A stretch of DNA of 64,000 nt from a virus. The DNA is taken from positions 1 to 64,000 of the IMG/VR virus record IMGVR_UViG_3300036820_000013. One strand, written 5' to 3'. Made by a program: the position numbers and the translations under genes. Positions 6,853-13,199 of this stretch are shown here, in pieces. The notes under the pieces were generated by a model. It made no database searches, was not told the origin of the DNA, and was given only the letters and a program-made list of their open reading frames with translations. Each line of letters starts with the position of its first letter. Position 1 is the first letter of the stretch.

Positions 6853-6948
6853 ATGGACGTTGAAACCCAGGCCGGAGATTGGTCCCCCCACCGCTCCGGC
6901 CTGGTTTTGAGCGCCCAAGCTCAAGCAAAGAAACGGAGCACACAATGA
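6853..6948 (+). CDS. Leader-type peptide (31 aa)
   Basis: GGAGGAG (6839-6845) precedes an ATG at 6853 that opens a 31-codon frame ending in ATGA overlap with the gene at 6945. The frame contains a strong stem-loop with a T run (6867-6908). Promoter, ribosome site, short peptide, internal terminator-like hairpin and coupled downstream gene together resemble an attenuation leader. The signal, if any, is not apparent. Confidence 0.5.
   Translation: MDVETQAGDWSPHRSGLVLSAQAQAKKRSTQ
6867..6908 (+). terminator. Terminator-like hairpin within leader peptide
   Basis: CCAGGCCGGA (6867-6876) pairs perfectly with TCCGGCCTGG (6895-6904), an 18-base loop, and TTTT follows (6905-6908). This is the most intrinsic-terminator-like hairpin in the arm. 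It lies inside the 31-codon frame between box 3 and the gene at 6945, so translation of the leader could decide whether it forms. Confidence 0.5.
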
Positions 6949-7214
6949 CTGCAACAGACAGGCCCAGCACCCATCTCGGCAACGGAATGGGTAGGACCAT
7001 GCGAGCGGCGGCATGGTCGTTCGACTTCGCCTTGCCCCTGATGGCGATCAAGCTGTACCAGCTCATTCCGAGCAGCACCCGCGGGCGGCTGTTCGGCGGA
7101 CCGAGCGCGTCGGTCGACGCCGCGCGGCAGATCAAGCTGCAGGGCGGAGGGGCTTGGCAGCTCATCCGCAGCATCGCGATCAGCAACCACCCCGACCGGC
7201 CGAGCATGCCATGA
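6945..7214 (+). CDS. Hypothetical protein (89 aa)
   Basis: Unrecognised 89-residue basic protein with a mildly hydrophobic middle (AAAWSFDFALPLMAIKLYQL) that may be membrane-associated. The ATG at 6945 overlaps the leader peptide stop and the next gene starts within its own last codons (ATGA at 7211), so it sits in a coupled series. Confidence 0.6.
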   Translation: MTATDRPSTHLGNGMGRTMRAAAWSFDFALPLMAIKLYQLIPSSTRGRLFGGPSASVDAARQIKLQGGGAWQLIRSIAISNHPDRPSMP

Positions 7215-7609
7215 GCCACGACTATCATGAGGGGTTGCCGAACTTCAGCCCTCATCAGCTATTCCATGATGGCTGCGATGAATGTGAGCAGCGCGCTAGC
7301 CATCAGTACGCCTTCGCCAAGGTCGACTTGAAGGCTGCTTGGCTACGAGCGTACCGTTGGGAGAAGCGCCAGCTGAGCGAAGCTGAGCAGCCAATCAGTA
7401 TAGCGGAGGCTCCGCACCTGCGCATGATTTGGACCATTCAGGTCCTGCTCGAGCGCGACGGCGTGCCGCTCGGAGTGTATCCAGGCGACCTCGCGACGAT
7501 CATTCGGCGTGAGCTTTCGCCAGGTGCGCTGATGCAAGCCGCAGCTGCGCCTCTCGACGCACTACTAGCAGACGCCATCAAGCTCCTAGCAGACCCCACC
7601 GAGCCCTAA
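7211..7609 (+). CDS. Hypothetical protein (132 aa)
   Basis: Unrecognised 132-residue helical protein. An early DGCDECEQ motif may bind metal; the rest has no family signature that I can place. Starts by ATGA overlap with the gene at 6945. A typical ribosome site separates it from the next gene. Confidence 0.65.
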   Translation: MSHDYHEGLPNFSPHQLFHDGCDECEQRASHQYAFAKVDLKAAWLRAYRWEKRQLSEAEQPISIAEAPHLRMIWTIQVLLERDGVPLGVYPGDLATIIRRELSPGALMQAAAAPLDALLADAIKLLADPTEP

Positions 7610-7627
7610 CGAGAAAGGGACTAGTCA

Positions 7628-8020
7628 ATGGTTAGCGAGACCAGAGTAGCGAACAAGGCGTTCATCGGACACCGCAAGGCGTTCAACAACCTGCGGAGCG
7701 CGGACCAGCGCAGCATCGTCGCCGCCTATCGGTACGGGCAGATCGTCGATGCCCTTCACTCCAGTGGCTACTCGTACGAGGACTTGGGCGAGGACGTCGA
7801 TCGCTCGAAGTACACCGTCGCCCTGTACGCAGCACTGTACAACAAGTACCCAGACGAGCATGCTCTGCTCCACACCGCCGAGGCCATGCGGACCTACAAC
7901 GTAGCGACCCTGGCTGGCAGGAATCCAGCTCGTCCGATCGAGTACGTGTTCCACTGCTCGAGCTGCGGCAGCTTCGATATCGTGAAAGAGCGCAAGGAAG
8001 ACGAGCCCGTCTACTCTTAG
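7628..8020 (+). CDS. Putative HTH protein with CxxC (130 aa)
   Basis: Residues about 25-75 (RSIVAAYRYGQIVDALHSSG then YEDLGEDVDRSKYTV) read as a helix-turn-helix-like unit; the C-terminal part has FHCSSCGSFD, a half zinc knuckle. Likely a small DNA-binding regulator, but this is inference from pattern only. ATG at 7628 follows GAGAAAGGGA. Confidence 0.6.
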   Translation: MVSETRVANKAFIGHRKAFNNLRSADQRSIVAAYRYGQIVDALHSSGYSYEDLGEDVDRSKYTVALYAALYNKYPDEHALLHTAEAMRTYNVATLAGRNPARPIEYVFHCSSCGSFDIVKERKEDEPVYS

Positions 8021-8095
8021 GGACGCAACCGCAACATCCCTGCGATGTCGATAATCAAAGCTTACCAAATAGCCAACTAGGAAGGAGCCACAGCT

Positions 8096-8320
8096 ATGGA
8101 TGCTATGAAAGCGGCCTTCGTTGGAGCCGTCAAGCGGCATGTACGCTGGATGGCAGATGACAGCCACACGCAGGACTGCATCATGAATGCATCGGGAGCC
8201 GATGAGGCGCTGGCCTTCGAGTATCAGGAGGGTGCTCCATTGACCTGCCGAATCCGCATCACCCAGGGCCCTCACAAAGGTCCGCGCTACTTCGAGGTGA
8301 TCGTGAAGGAGGTCTTCTGA
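8096..8320 (+). CDS. Hypothetical protein (74 aa)
   Basis: Unrecognised 74-residue protein; the C-terminal half (CRIRITQGPHKGPRYFEVIV) looks like beta strands. AGGAAGGAG lies before the ATG. The stop overlaps the next ATG (TGATG). The 75-base gap upstream contains only a weak GGGA/TCCC and ACATC/GATGT hairpin. Confidence 0.6.
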   Translation: MDAMKAAFVGAVKRHVRWMADDSHTQDCIMNASGADEALAFEYQEGAPLTCRIRITQGPHKGPRYFEVIVKEVF

Positions 8321-8799
8321 TGGACAACCGCCGGCGCGCGATCAACTACGTTCGACAGAATTATCCGATTGTGAAGCGGAAAGAGCCGGCAGCCACGATT
8401 GTTGATCGTGCGATGGACCCTGAACAGCCTGGCAGCCTCGCACAGCTACTGACCGGCCCTCAGCGCAAGCGCATCCAGAGGCATCGCGGCGGCGAGGGCG
8501 TTCACAGACAGCGGCAACGTGCCGCTAGCAAGTCCCGCGTCAGTCGGCGACTTGCTCACTACGCGGCCCTCTTTGGGCCGAAGGAGGTACAAGGTGTACA
8601 AGGGAGCGAGCAACTCACAGGGCCCGGCGCTGTCGAAGGTCGGCTGGGAGCAGCAGCTACTGAGGCAGTCTCAGACGGACACCTGGAAGCTGCAGGGTCT
8701 GACCTAGCTCGGCCATGTGAAAAGTGTGGCGCGCTCGCAGGCGAGCGGTGCAAGACCGCTTCAGGAAAGCCTGCAGCCAAGTCGCACAGCAATCGTTAG
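8320..8799 (+). CDS. Basic protein with C-terminal zinc motif (159 aa)
   Basis: The first 90 residues are strongly basic and look nucleic-acid binding. The last 35 residues carry PCEKCGALAGERCKT followed by H-x2-R, the C-x2-C-x6-C-x9-11-H pattern of a small zinc motif frequent in actinobacterial and actinophage proteins. The central segment (about 95-125) is less protein-like and overlaps another reading frame with a strong ribosome site at 8580-8594, so a frame problem or true gene overlap is possible. Confidence 0.6.
   Translation: MDNRRRAINYVRQNYPIVKRKEPAATIVDRAMDPEQPGSLAQLLTGPQRKRIQRHRGGEGVHRQRQRAASKSRVSRRLAHYAALFGPKEVQGVQGSEQLTGPGAVEGRLGAAATEAVSDGHLEAAGSDLARPCEKCGALAGERCKTASGKPAAKSHSNR
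8594..8707 (+). CDS. Possible overlapping miniprotein (37 aa)
   Basis: GAAGGAGG sits about six bases before a GTG at 8594 that opens a 37-codon frame (VYKGASNSQGPALSKVGWEQ...) within the gene at 8320. The residue mix is balanced and the ribosome site is among the best in the region, so either both frames are used or only one is. I cannot decide from sequence alone. Confidence 0.35.
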   Translation: MYKGASNSQGPALSKVGWEQQLLRQSQTDTWKLQGLT

Positions 8800-8821
8800 C
8801 AAAGCAGCCCAATTAACCTAG

Positions 8822-8869
8822 AGGGGACACCTACTTAGTGTGTCCCCTAAAAGGAGCGCTACGGCGCTC
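8822..8869 (+). promoter_or_regulatory. Tandem-hairpin leader, copy I
   Basis: AGGGGACAC (8822-8830) pairs with GTGTCCCCT (8840-8848) around a 9-base loop; GAGCGC (8854-8859) pairs with GCGCTC (8864-8869) around TACG. The ribosome site GAAAGGGA and ATG 8891 follow. Same long-plus-short hairpin layout as copies E-G; the loop motif is different. Confidence 0.5.
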
Positions 8870-8890
8870 ACTCACGATTGAAAGGGAACC

Positions 8891-10087
8891 ATGTCCAAGT
8901 TCAAGAAGAGGGCTTTCAGTCTAGCGGCCGGAGCCCTGCTCGCTGGAGGCCTAGGCCTCGGTGCAGCTGCGGGAACGGCCCATGCCGCGACCGTAACAGC
9001 GTCGGCCACGACAACGCTGCATGCTAGGCCTGATTCGGGCTACGCCGGCAATAACTGGGCGAACGATTCGATGACGCGAGTTTCAACGGTGACGCTCGTC
9101 GGCGCGGATGCTACGCTGGCTGACTGTGGCGCGGACGCTACGTCCTGCTACAGCTACACCGGCACGATCGCCGACACAGGAACGGCCTATGCGATCACTG
9201 GCGAGACGTCGCCTGGAGCTCAGGGAGTGCCGATTCAGGGCACCCCCACCGCGGCGATCACCGGCAACGCGACCGTGACGTTCGATGCCTCGTCTGACGC
9301 TCCCAACGGAGCCCTCGTAGTCACCTCCCTAACCGGGGCGGGCAGTACTGAGCAGTCGACCGGCAATTGGGTTGAGCAGTTCTTCCCAGTTGGCACAACA
9401 TTCGGCAGCGGCCCGCAGTTGCTGCCTACCTGGGCGTGGTCCTACGCAGACACCAAGGATTGCCAGAACTGGGTCGACGCTAAGAACGTCAGCCCGGCCG
9501 ATAGCGGCGACATCACCGGTGTGGACAGCTGTGTTACGACGGTAGCTCCGCTCGGCAACCAGACAGTGACCATCGGGACGCCTGCATCGGTTCAGGTGTT
9601 CGGTGCCACGACCAGCAGCGACACGGCGCTGACCTACACGGCCAGCGGGTTGCCGGCAGGTCTGAGTATCGATGCAACCACCGGCCTGATCAGCGGTACG
9701 CCTACGGCTAGCGCAGTCGGCGGCACTGTGAATGTTACGGTAGCTGACTTCGGCGGCCTCAAGGCAAGTACAGCCTTCGGTGTCACGGTTAACCAGCCGG
9801 CGCCTCCCCCGCCGCCGCCGCCCGCTAAGAACGTCCTGTCTGATGGACATGTCGTCTCTGGGACGCTCCTACCGACTAGGGCCACGGTCGCCTGGGACCA
9901 AAGCATTCCGACGGCTGACACTCTGACCATCAACGGTCCGGGTGCGATCAATGGGCACGTCGGGCACGTTCCGGCCGGTACTACTCAAGGTGCCTACTCC
10001 GGCCTAGAGAGCGGTCACACCTACACGGTCACGATCGTGACGTCGGATGGGACCACAGGCCGCGTCACCTTTGTGACTACCAAGTAA
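8891..10087 (+). CDS. Secreted protein with Ig-like and FN3-like domains (398 aa)
   Basis: A Sec signal peptide (MSKFKKRAFSLAAGALLAGG..., cleavage near AHA-ATV at about residue 33) leads a Thr/Ala/Gly-rich beta protein. Residues about 215-295 match a putative-Ig (He_PIG-like) pattern (LPAGLSIDATTGLISGTP), a run of prolines follows at about 300-307, and the last 85 residues look like a fibronectin III-type domain. No catalytic motif is seen. It would be exported by the infected cell. Candidate roles (binding the cell wall or polysaccharide, blocking receptors) are inference. Confidence 0.7.
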   Translation: MSKFKKRAFSLAAGALLAGGLGLGAAAGTAHAATVTASATTTLHARPDSGYAGNNWANDSMTRVSTVTLVGADATLADCGADATSCYSYTGTIADTGTAYAITGETSPGAQGVPIQGTPTAAITGNATVTFDASSDAPNGALVVTSLTGAGSTEQSTGNWVEQFFPVGTTFGSGPQLLPTWAWSYADTKDCQNWVDAKNVSPADSGDITGVDSCVTTVAPLGNQTVTIGTPASVQVFGATTSSDTALTYTASGLPAGLSIDATTGLISGTPTASAVGGTVNVTVADFGGLKASTAFGVTVNQPAPPPPPPPAKNVLSDGHVVSGTLLPTRATVAWDQSIPTADTLTINGPGAINGHVGHVPAGTTQGAYSGLESGHTYTVTIVTSDGTTGRVTFVTTK

Positions 10088-10094
10088 GGAGAAC

Positions 10095-10213
10095 CTCCCC
10101 TGAACGTCCTATCCAGGACGGGCAGCCCTGGCCTCACCTCAACGTGAAAGCGGGTTGTGCCCCCGCTCGGGCAGGTAACGGACTGGATAGGGCCTTGAGG
10201 GCACGGAACCCTC
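10095..10213 (+). ncRNA. Structured RNA element, copy J
   Basis: Conserved 5' block CCCTGAACGTCCT (10098-10110) and 3' block AGGGCCTTGAGGGCA (10189-10203) bracket a closed structure: CCTATCCAG (10108-10116) pairs with CTGGATAGG (10183-10191), with an inner GCGGG/CCCGC hairpin (10150-10166) and a GAGGG/CCCTC hairpin (10197-10213) before the next ribosome site. A second copy with the same end blocks but a different stem sequence is at 10556-10644. That is covariation, so an RNA function (cis leader or processed RNA) is likely. Confidence 0.6.
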
Positions 10214-10229
10214 TAAGAAAGGAATGAAC

Positions 10230-10400
10230 ATGTTGGGTCCACTGATTACCGCGCTTGAGAACCGTGCGAAGGCTCTTGAGGCGGAGGCTGTGAAGCTCGC
10301 TCAGGAAGGTGAGGCCGAAGCGGCCGCGCTCAAGACCGCGCTGGCCAACGAACTCAGGAACATCGTCGCCGAGATCGAGAGCGTCCTCGCGGACCTCTAG
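10230..10400 (+). CDS. Helical miniprotein (56 aa)
   Basis: A 56-residue protein, almost entirely alanine/glutamate/leucine amphipathic helix (ENRAKALEAEAVKLAQEGEA), likely a coiled coil. ATG 10230 is used with AAAGGA upstream; ATG 10224 is in frame two codons earlier. It lies directly after structured element J. Confidence 0.6.
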   Translation: MLGPLITALENRAKALEAEAVKLAQEGEAEAAALKTALANELRNIVAEIESVLADL

Positions 10401-10417
10401 CTCTGGAAGGGAGGAAC

Positions 10418-10549
10418 ATGAACACCGGCATATATGTAGGCGTAATCTCTAACCCGGAAGACGCCCGTCGGCCGCTGGATGTATATCTTACGGCCGGCGG
10501 CCGCACGATCATCTGGGATTCGGGTATGCGCTTCGGTTGGACCCGCTAG
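10418..10549 (+). CDS. Hypothetical miniprotein (43 aa)
   Basis: A 43-codon frame begins at ATG 10418 after GGGAGG. The sequence (IYVGVISNPEDARRPLDVYL, then TIIWDSGMRFGW) looks like a small beta protein. The ribosome site and its fit between two genes support it. Family unknown. Confidence 0.5.
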   Translation: MNTGIYVGVISNPEDARRPLDVYLTAGGRTIIWDSGMRFGWTR

Positions 10550-10555
10550 CCCCTA

Positions 10556-10644
10556 CCCTGAACGTCCTGCTCAGGACCAGGACGCCCTACCTTGTTCCGT
10601 CTCTTCTCGGTAGGATCATCCTGAGCAGGGCCTTGATGGCAGGG
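10556..10644 (+). ncRNA. Structured RNA element, copy K
   Basis: CCCTGAACGTCCT (10556-10568) and AGGGCCTTGATGGCA (10627-10641) match the ends of copy J. An 11-bp closing stem CCTGCTCAGGA (10566-10576) with TCCTGAGCAGG (10619-10629) replaces the J stem, an inner CCTACC/GGTAGG stem (10586-10614) sits inside, and CCCTG (10556-10560) can pair with CAGGG (10640-10644). GAAAGGA and ATG 10665 follow. Confidence 0.6.
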
Positions 10645-10664
10645 CAAAATGAAAGGAACGTAGC

Positions 10665-10898
10665 ATGAGTCTAGAACCAAGCCTACCAATGCGTCCGACA
10701 GTCATCTGTCTCTGCGCCTGTTCTCTAGATCATCCGAACCAGCCTAACATCTGCGAACCGAAGAGCCCAGCAGTCGTGGCGGAGATGCCCATCACGAACA
10801 AGTTCAGTCACCGCTATCCGGTATGTGAGCCTTGCGCTCACGCTCTCGGGCTTCCAATTCTAATAGTGAGCGAGGAGGAGCATGGCCTACTTCCCTAA
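10665..10898 (+). CDS. Cysteine-rich small protein (77 aa)
   Basis: 77 residues with CLCAC, an internal C and a CEPCAH motif, suggesting one or two zinc sites. Unrecognised. ATG 10665 with GAAAGGA upstream, following element K. It overlaps the next gene by 17 bases; its 3' end provides that gene's GAGGAGG. Confidence 0.6.
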   Translation: MSLEPSLPMRPTVICLCACSLDHPNQPNICEPKSPAVVAEMPITNKFSHRYPVCEPCAHALGLPILIVSEEEHGLLP

Positions 10899-11190
10899 CA
10901 GCCTGCGCAAGATTCGGCTTGGCCGGCCGGCTACCTATCCATGGGACGAGTGGACGGATGGTAGGGAGCGCCTCCTCAGGGAGGGGCAGGAGTTCACATG
11001 TATGGCTGAGAGCTTCGTCCTATTGGCTCGCCGTACCGCTCGCGTCCGAGGCCTACACGTTGTCGCGTCGACAACAACGGTCCCAGCCAATGCCGGTCCT
11101 CTCATGATTCGGGTTGACAGCATGCCAACCTGGCTCCAGCCTGGCGGGACTTACGTTCTGCTCAAGTTCACACCCCAGGAGGAGGAATGA
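10882..11190 (+). CDS. Hypothetical protein (102 aa)
   Basis: Unrecognised 102-residue protein with alternating strands (FVLLARRTARVRGLHVVAST, GGTYVLLKF), likely a small beta barrel. ATG 10882 follows GAGGAGG. It overlaps the SsgA-like gene by four bases (ATGA), so the two are probably cotranslated. Confidence 0.6.
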   Translation: MAYFPNSLRKIRLGRPATYPWDEWTDGRERLLREGQEFTCMAESFVLLARRTARVRGLHVVASTTTVPANAGPLMIRVDSMPTWLQPGGTYVLLKFTPQEEE

Positions 11191-11606
11191 CCCTCTCAGG
11201 AATGGAATCGAATACGGAAGTCGTTTTCCATATAGAGTGGCGAGTACTAAGCCTGCCCAACCGGCCGATAGCAGATTCCTTCCTCTGCTGGGCCAAAAGA
11301 GCACCGGCTGAAATAACTGTAGCCTTCCATGCGGCGGGCACTATCAGGCCTTGGACGTTTGCACGCGGTCTGCTGCTAGAGGGGCTTTGCGAAGGCGTAG
11401 CAGGCCAGGGCGACGTCCGCATCACCTCTGGGCTAGGCAATTTGGTCCTGTCGCTCAGTAGCCCATACGGCACTGCTAGGCTCCAAACAGGTACAGCCTT
11501 GGTCAAGCACTTCCTGGACTGCACCTACTCGATCGTTTCTCGTGAAGAGGAAACAATCGACATCGATGCAGTGCTAGTGCAGATCTTCGAGAAGGAGGGC
11601 ATGTGA
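11187..11606 (+). CDS. SsgA-like sporulation/cell-division protein (139 aa)
   Basis: Length and motif order match the SsgA-like (SALP) family of sporulating actinomycetes, whose members (SsgA, SsgB) steer septum placement by recruiting FtsZ. Visible family features: an early beta region ending AFHAAGTIRPWTFARGLLLE (W-x-FARxLL), then GxGDV(R), a G-x-A segment, FLDxTY and a conserved SREEETIDID block near the end. The host would use this family during sporulation septation; a phage copy could block or redirect host division. Family assignment is by sequence memory; effect is inference. Confidence 0.75.
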   Translation: MTLSGMESNTEVVFHIEWRVLSLPNRPIADSFLCWAKRAPAEITVAFHAAGTIRPWTFARGLLLEGLCEGVAGQGDVRITSGLGNLVLSLSSPYGTARLQTGTALVKHFLDCTYSIVSREEETIDIDAVLVQIFEKEGM

Positions 11607-11668
11607 TCTGGTTCGTTCTAGGCGGGGCCTGGCTAGTGATCTTCCTAGTTGCTCTGGCAGTCGGATGA
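11603..11668 (+). CDS. Single-span membrane miniprotein (21 aa)
   Basis: A GTG at 11603, preceded by GAAGGAGG at 11591-11598, opens a 21-codon frame that is almost wholly one membrane helix (WFVLGGAWLVIFLVALAV). It overlaps the SsgA-like gene at its start and the next gene at its stop (ATGA). Small size limits certainty, but spacing and coupling are those of a real gene. Confidence 0.5.
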   Translation: MIWFVLGGAWLVIFLVALAVG

Positions 11669-12084
11669 GCAACCTATTCAAGCGCCAGGCTGTCTTCGGT
11701 GCTGCTGACGGAGTCACTTCCGTTCTCGGCCTGCTAGTAACGCTAACTGGTCATCCCTCTGTCCTGTTCAAGGCCGCTCTTGGTGTTGGGCTAGCTGAGC
11801 TCGTCGGTATGACCGCAGGAGCTTGGCTCAGCGATGAAGATGACGAAGGGTTCCTGCCTGCATTGACCAATGGCGCTGCCTCATGTGCTGCAATCCTATT
11901 GCCTGCAGCCCCTTACCTCTTCCTACGTGGGACGTCCGCGATTGTTGCTGCGATCTTGCTCATCGGGTTCATCGCGGGCGTGATCTCTTGGCTTCGGCCA
12001 GAGAAAGGGTTCCTCGCGCTGGCCGAGACCTATGGAGTCCTACTCATAGCCGCTGCGATCTGCACTGCAGCCACGTTTATCTAG
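11665..12084 (+). CDS. VIT1/CCC1-like membrane protein (139 aa)
   Basis: Four or so hydrophobic segments and the opening FKRQAVFGAADGVTSVLGLL resemble the first helix of VIT1/CCC1-type iron/manganese transporters (RxxxxGxxDGxxxxxG). It is shorter than free-standing members (139 versus about 230 residues) and has an acidic DEDDEG loop after the second span, where the family keeps metal ligands. It would sit in the host membrane. Transport activity is not proven by sequence. Confidence 0.6.
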   Translation: MSNLFKRQAVFGAADGVTSVLGLLVTLTGHPSVLFKAALGVGLAELVGMTAGAWLSDEDDEGFLPALTNGAASCAAILLPAAPYLFLRGTSAIVAAILLIGFIAGVISWLRPEKGFLALAETYGVLLIAAAICTAATFI

Positions 12085-12093
12085 GAGGGATGG

Positions 12094-12525
12094 ATGTCCA
12101 TCGAAATCGATCCTCATCGCGGCCGAGGAACGTGCAGCTACTACGACCGTGCCCGAGGACTGTGTGCACAGTATCGAGCGATGCGTTATGATCCAATTAA
12201 GGCCTGCTTTAATTGTCCACAATGGACCGATATGGACGCGCTATATGAGGACCTCACGGGGCACATAATCGAGCCGACCTACGCATGGTGGCACGACGAG
12301 TACGTCCATTCCGATAATCGTTATGCAGCCTCATATGCGCTAGACCGTATGAAGGGCTACGCTACAGCCCACACGGGAGAGGAACTGGTGACGCCTACTC
12401 CAGTAGCAGCTCCGGAGAAGCCGCATCGGCTACCATACTGGTGGGTTGCAGTTGTCCTCATGCTCGGAGCGGCCGCTATTGTATACGCGGCAGCCATCCA
12501 CCTCCTAATTGTCACGTGGCCTTAG
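12094..12525 (+). CDS. Cys-rich, C-terminally anchored protein (143 aa)
   Basis: The N-terminal 50 residues hold five cysteines (CSYY, LCAQ, ACFNCPQW), probably a zinc site. One membrane span near the C-terminus (WWVAVVLMLGAAAIVYAAAI) would anchor it with the metal domain in the cytoplasm. Family unknown. It ends the unit just before promoter-like box 4. Confidence 0.6.
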   Translation: MSIEIDPHRGRGTCSYYDRARGLCAQYRAMRYDPIKACFNCPQWTDMDALYEDLTGHIIEPTYAWWHDEYVHSDNRYAASYALDRMKGYATAHTGEELVTPTPVAAPEKPHRLPYWWVAVVLMLGAAAIVYAAAIHLLIVTWP

Positions 12526-12542
12526 TCCAAGGAAAATTCCTG

Positions 12543-12593
12543 AAAAGATCTTCCCAGGCACGCTGGACCCTCGCTTGCGTATCGGGATATAAT
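12543..12593 (+). promoter_or_regulatory. Promoter-like box 4
   Basis: AAAAGATCT (12543-12551) and TATAAT of GATATAATTAAG (12588-12593) stand at the same 44-base spacing as box 1; CTGGACCC lies 23-24 bases before the -10. Drives the paralogue of the gene behind box 2. Confidence 0.65.
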
Positions 12594-12669
12594 TAAGACA
12601 TACAGCAAAGAGGGTAGGGATTGAGCCCAGGACGCCCTTCGAATAGACCCCAGATGAAAGGTAAACGCG

Positions 12670-13191
12670 ATGACGCGCAAGAACCAGTCAGCAGAAGAGA
12701 ACACGGAGGCAGCGGTGGAAGAGAAGACCACAGAAGCGGCGACCGAAGAGGCTGCGACGGAGGAAGAGAAGAAGGCGCCGAAGAAGCGCAAGCACGCTCT
12801 GCCTGAGGGCTGGATCACCCCTGTCGCGTTCCGGCACGCCCTGGTCGAGCGCGAGCTCGCCGGCGACAACCTCAGCTCCGCCCAGATCTACATCCTGTCC
12901 CGCAAGGCCGCCTCGAACGGCATGCCAGTCAAGCACTTCAACGCGGCCGGTGAGCAGTTCGACGACCTCCAGGTTCACCCTATCACTGGCGAGACGCTCA
13001 CGCGGCCCGGCCTCAAGCTCGATGAGGGGCTCGACTGGTGGCAGAACCGGCCGAAGCGTCAGCCTGGCCAGAAGAAGGAGAAGGCCGAGAAGGCAGAAGG
13101 CACTGCAGAGGCCGAGGCCGAGAACCTCGAGGACGCCGCCGCAGGAGAGAGCCTCGAGGACGAACTCGAGCAGTTTGTAGAGGCCGAGTAG
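12670..13191 (+). CDS. Acidic putative DNA-binding protein, paralogue 2 (173 aa)
   Basis: Low-complexity Glu/Ala/Thr N-terminus with a basic KKAPKKRKHALPEGW hinge, a central domain (about 47-125: ITPVAFRHALVERELAGDNL, SSAQIYILSRKAA, then GLDWWQNRP) and an acidic tail. The domain order and local similarity (ITPxxxxxxLxExL..., IYI) to the gene at 2600 suggest duplication. Both follow a promoter-like box. A winged-helix DNA-binding role is inferred, not shown. Confidence 0.75.
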   Translation: MTRKNQSAEENTEAAVEEKTTEAATEEAATEEEKKAPKKRKHALPEGWITPVAFRHALVERELAGDNLSSAQIYILSRKAASNGMPVKHFNAAGEQFDDLQVHPITGETLTRPGLKLDEGLDWWQNRPKRQPGQKKEKAEKAEGTAEAEAENLEDAAAGESLEDELEQFVEAE

Positions 13192-13199
13192 GTCCTCCG

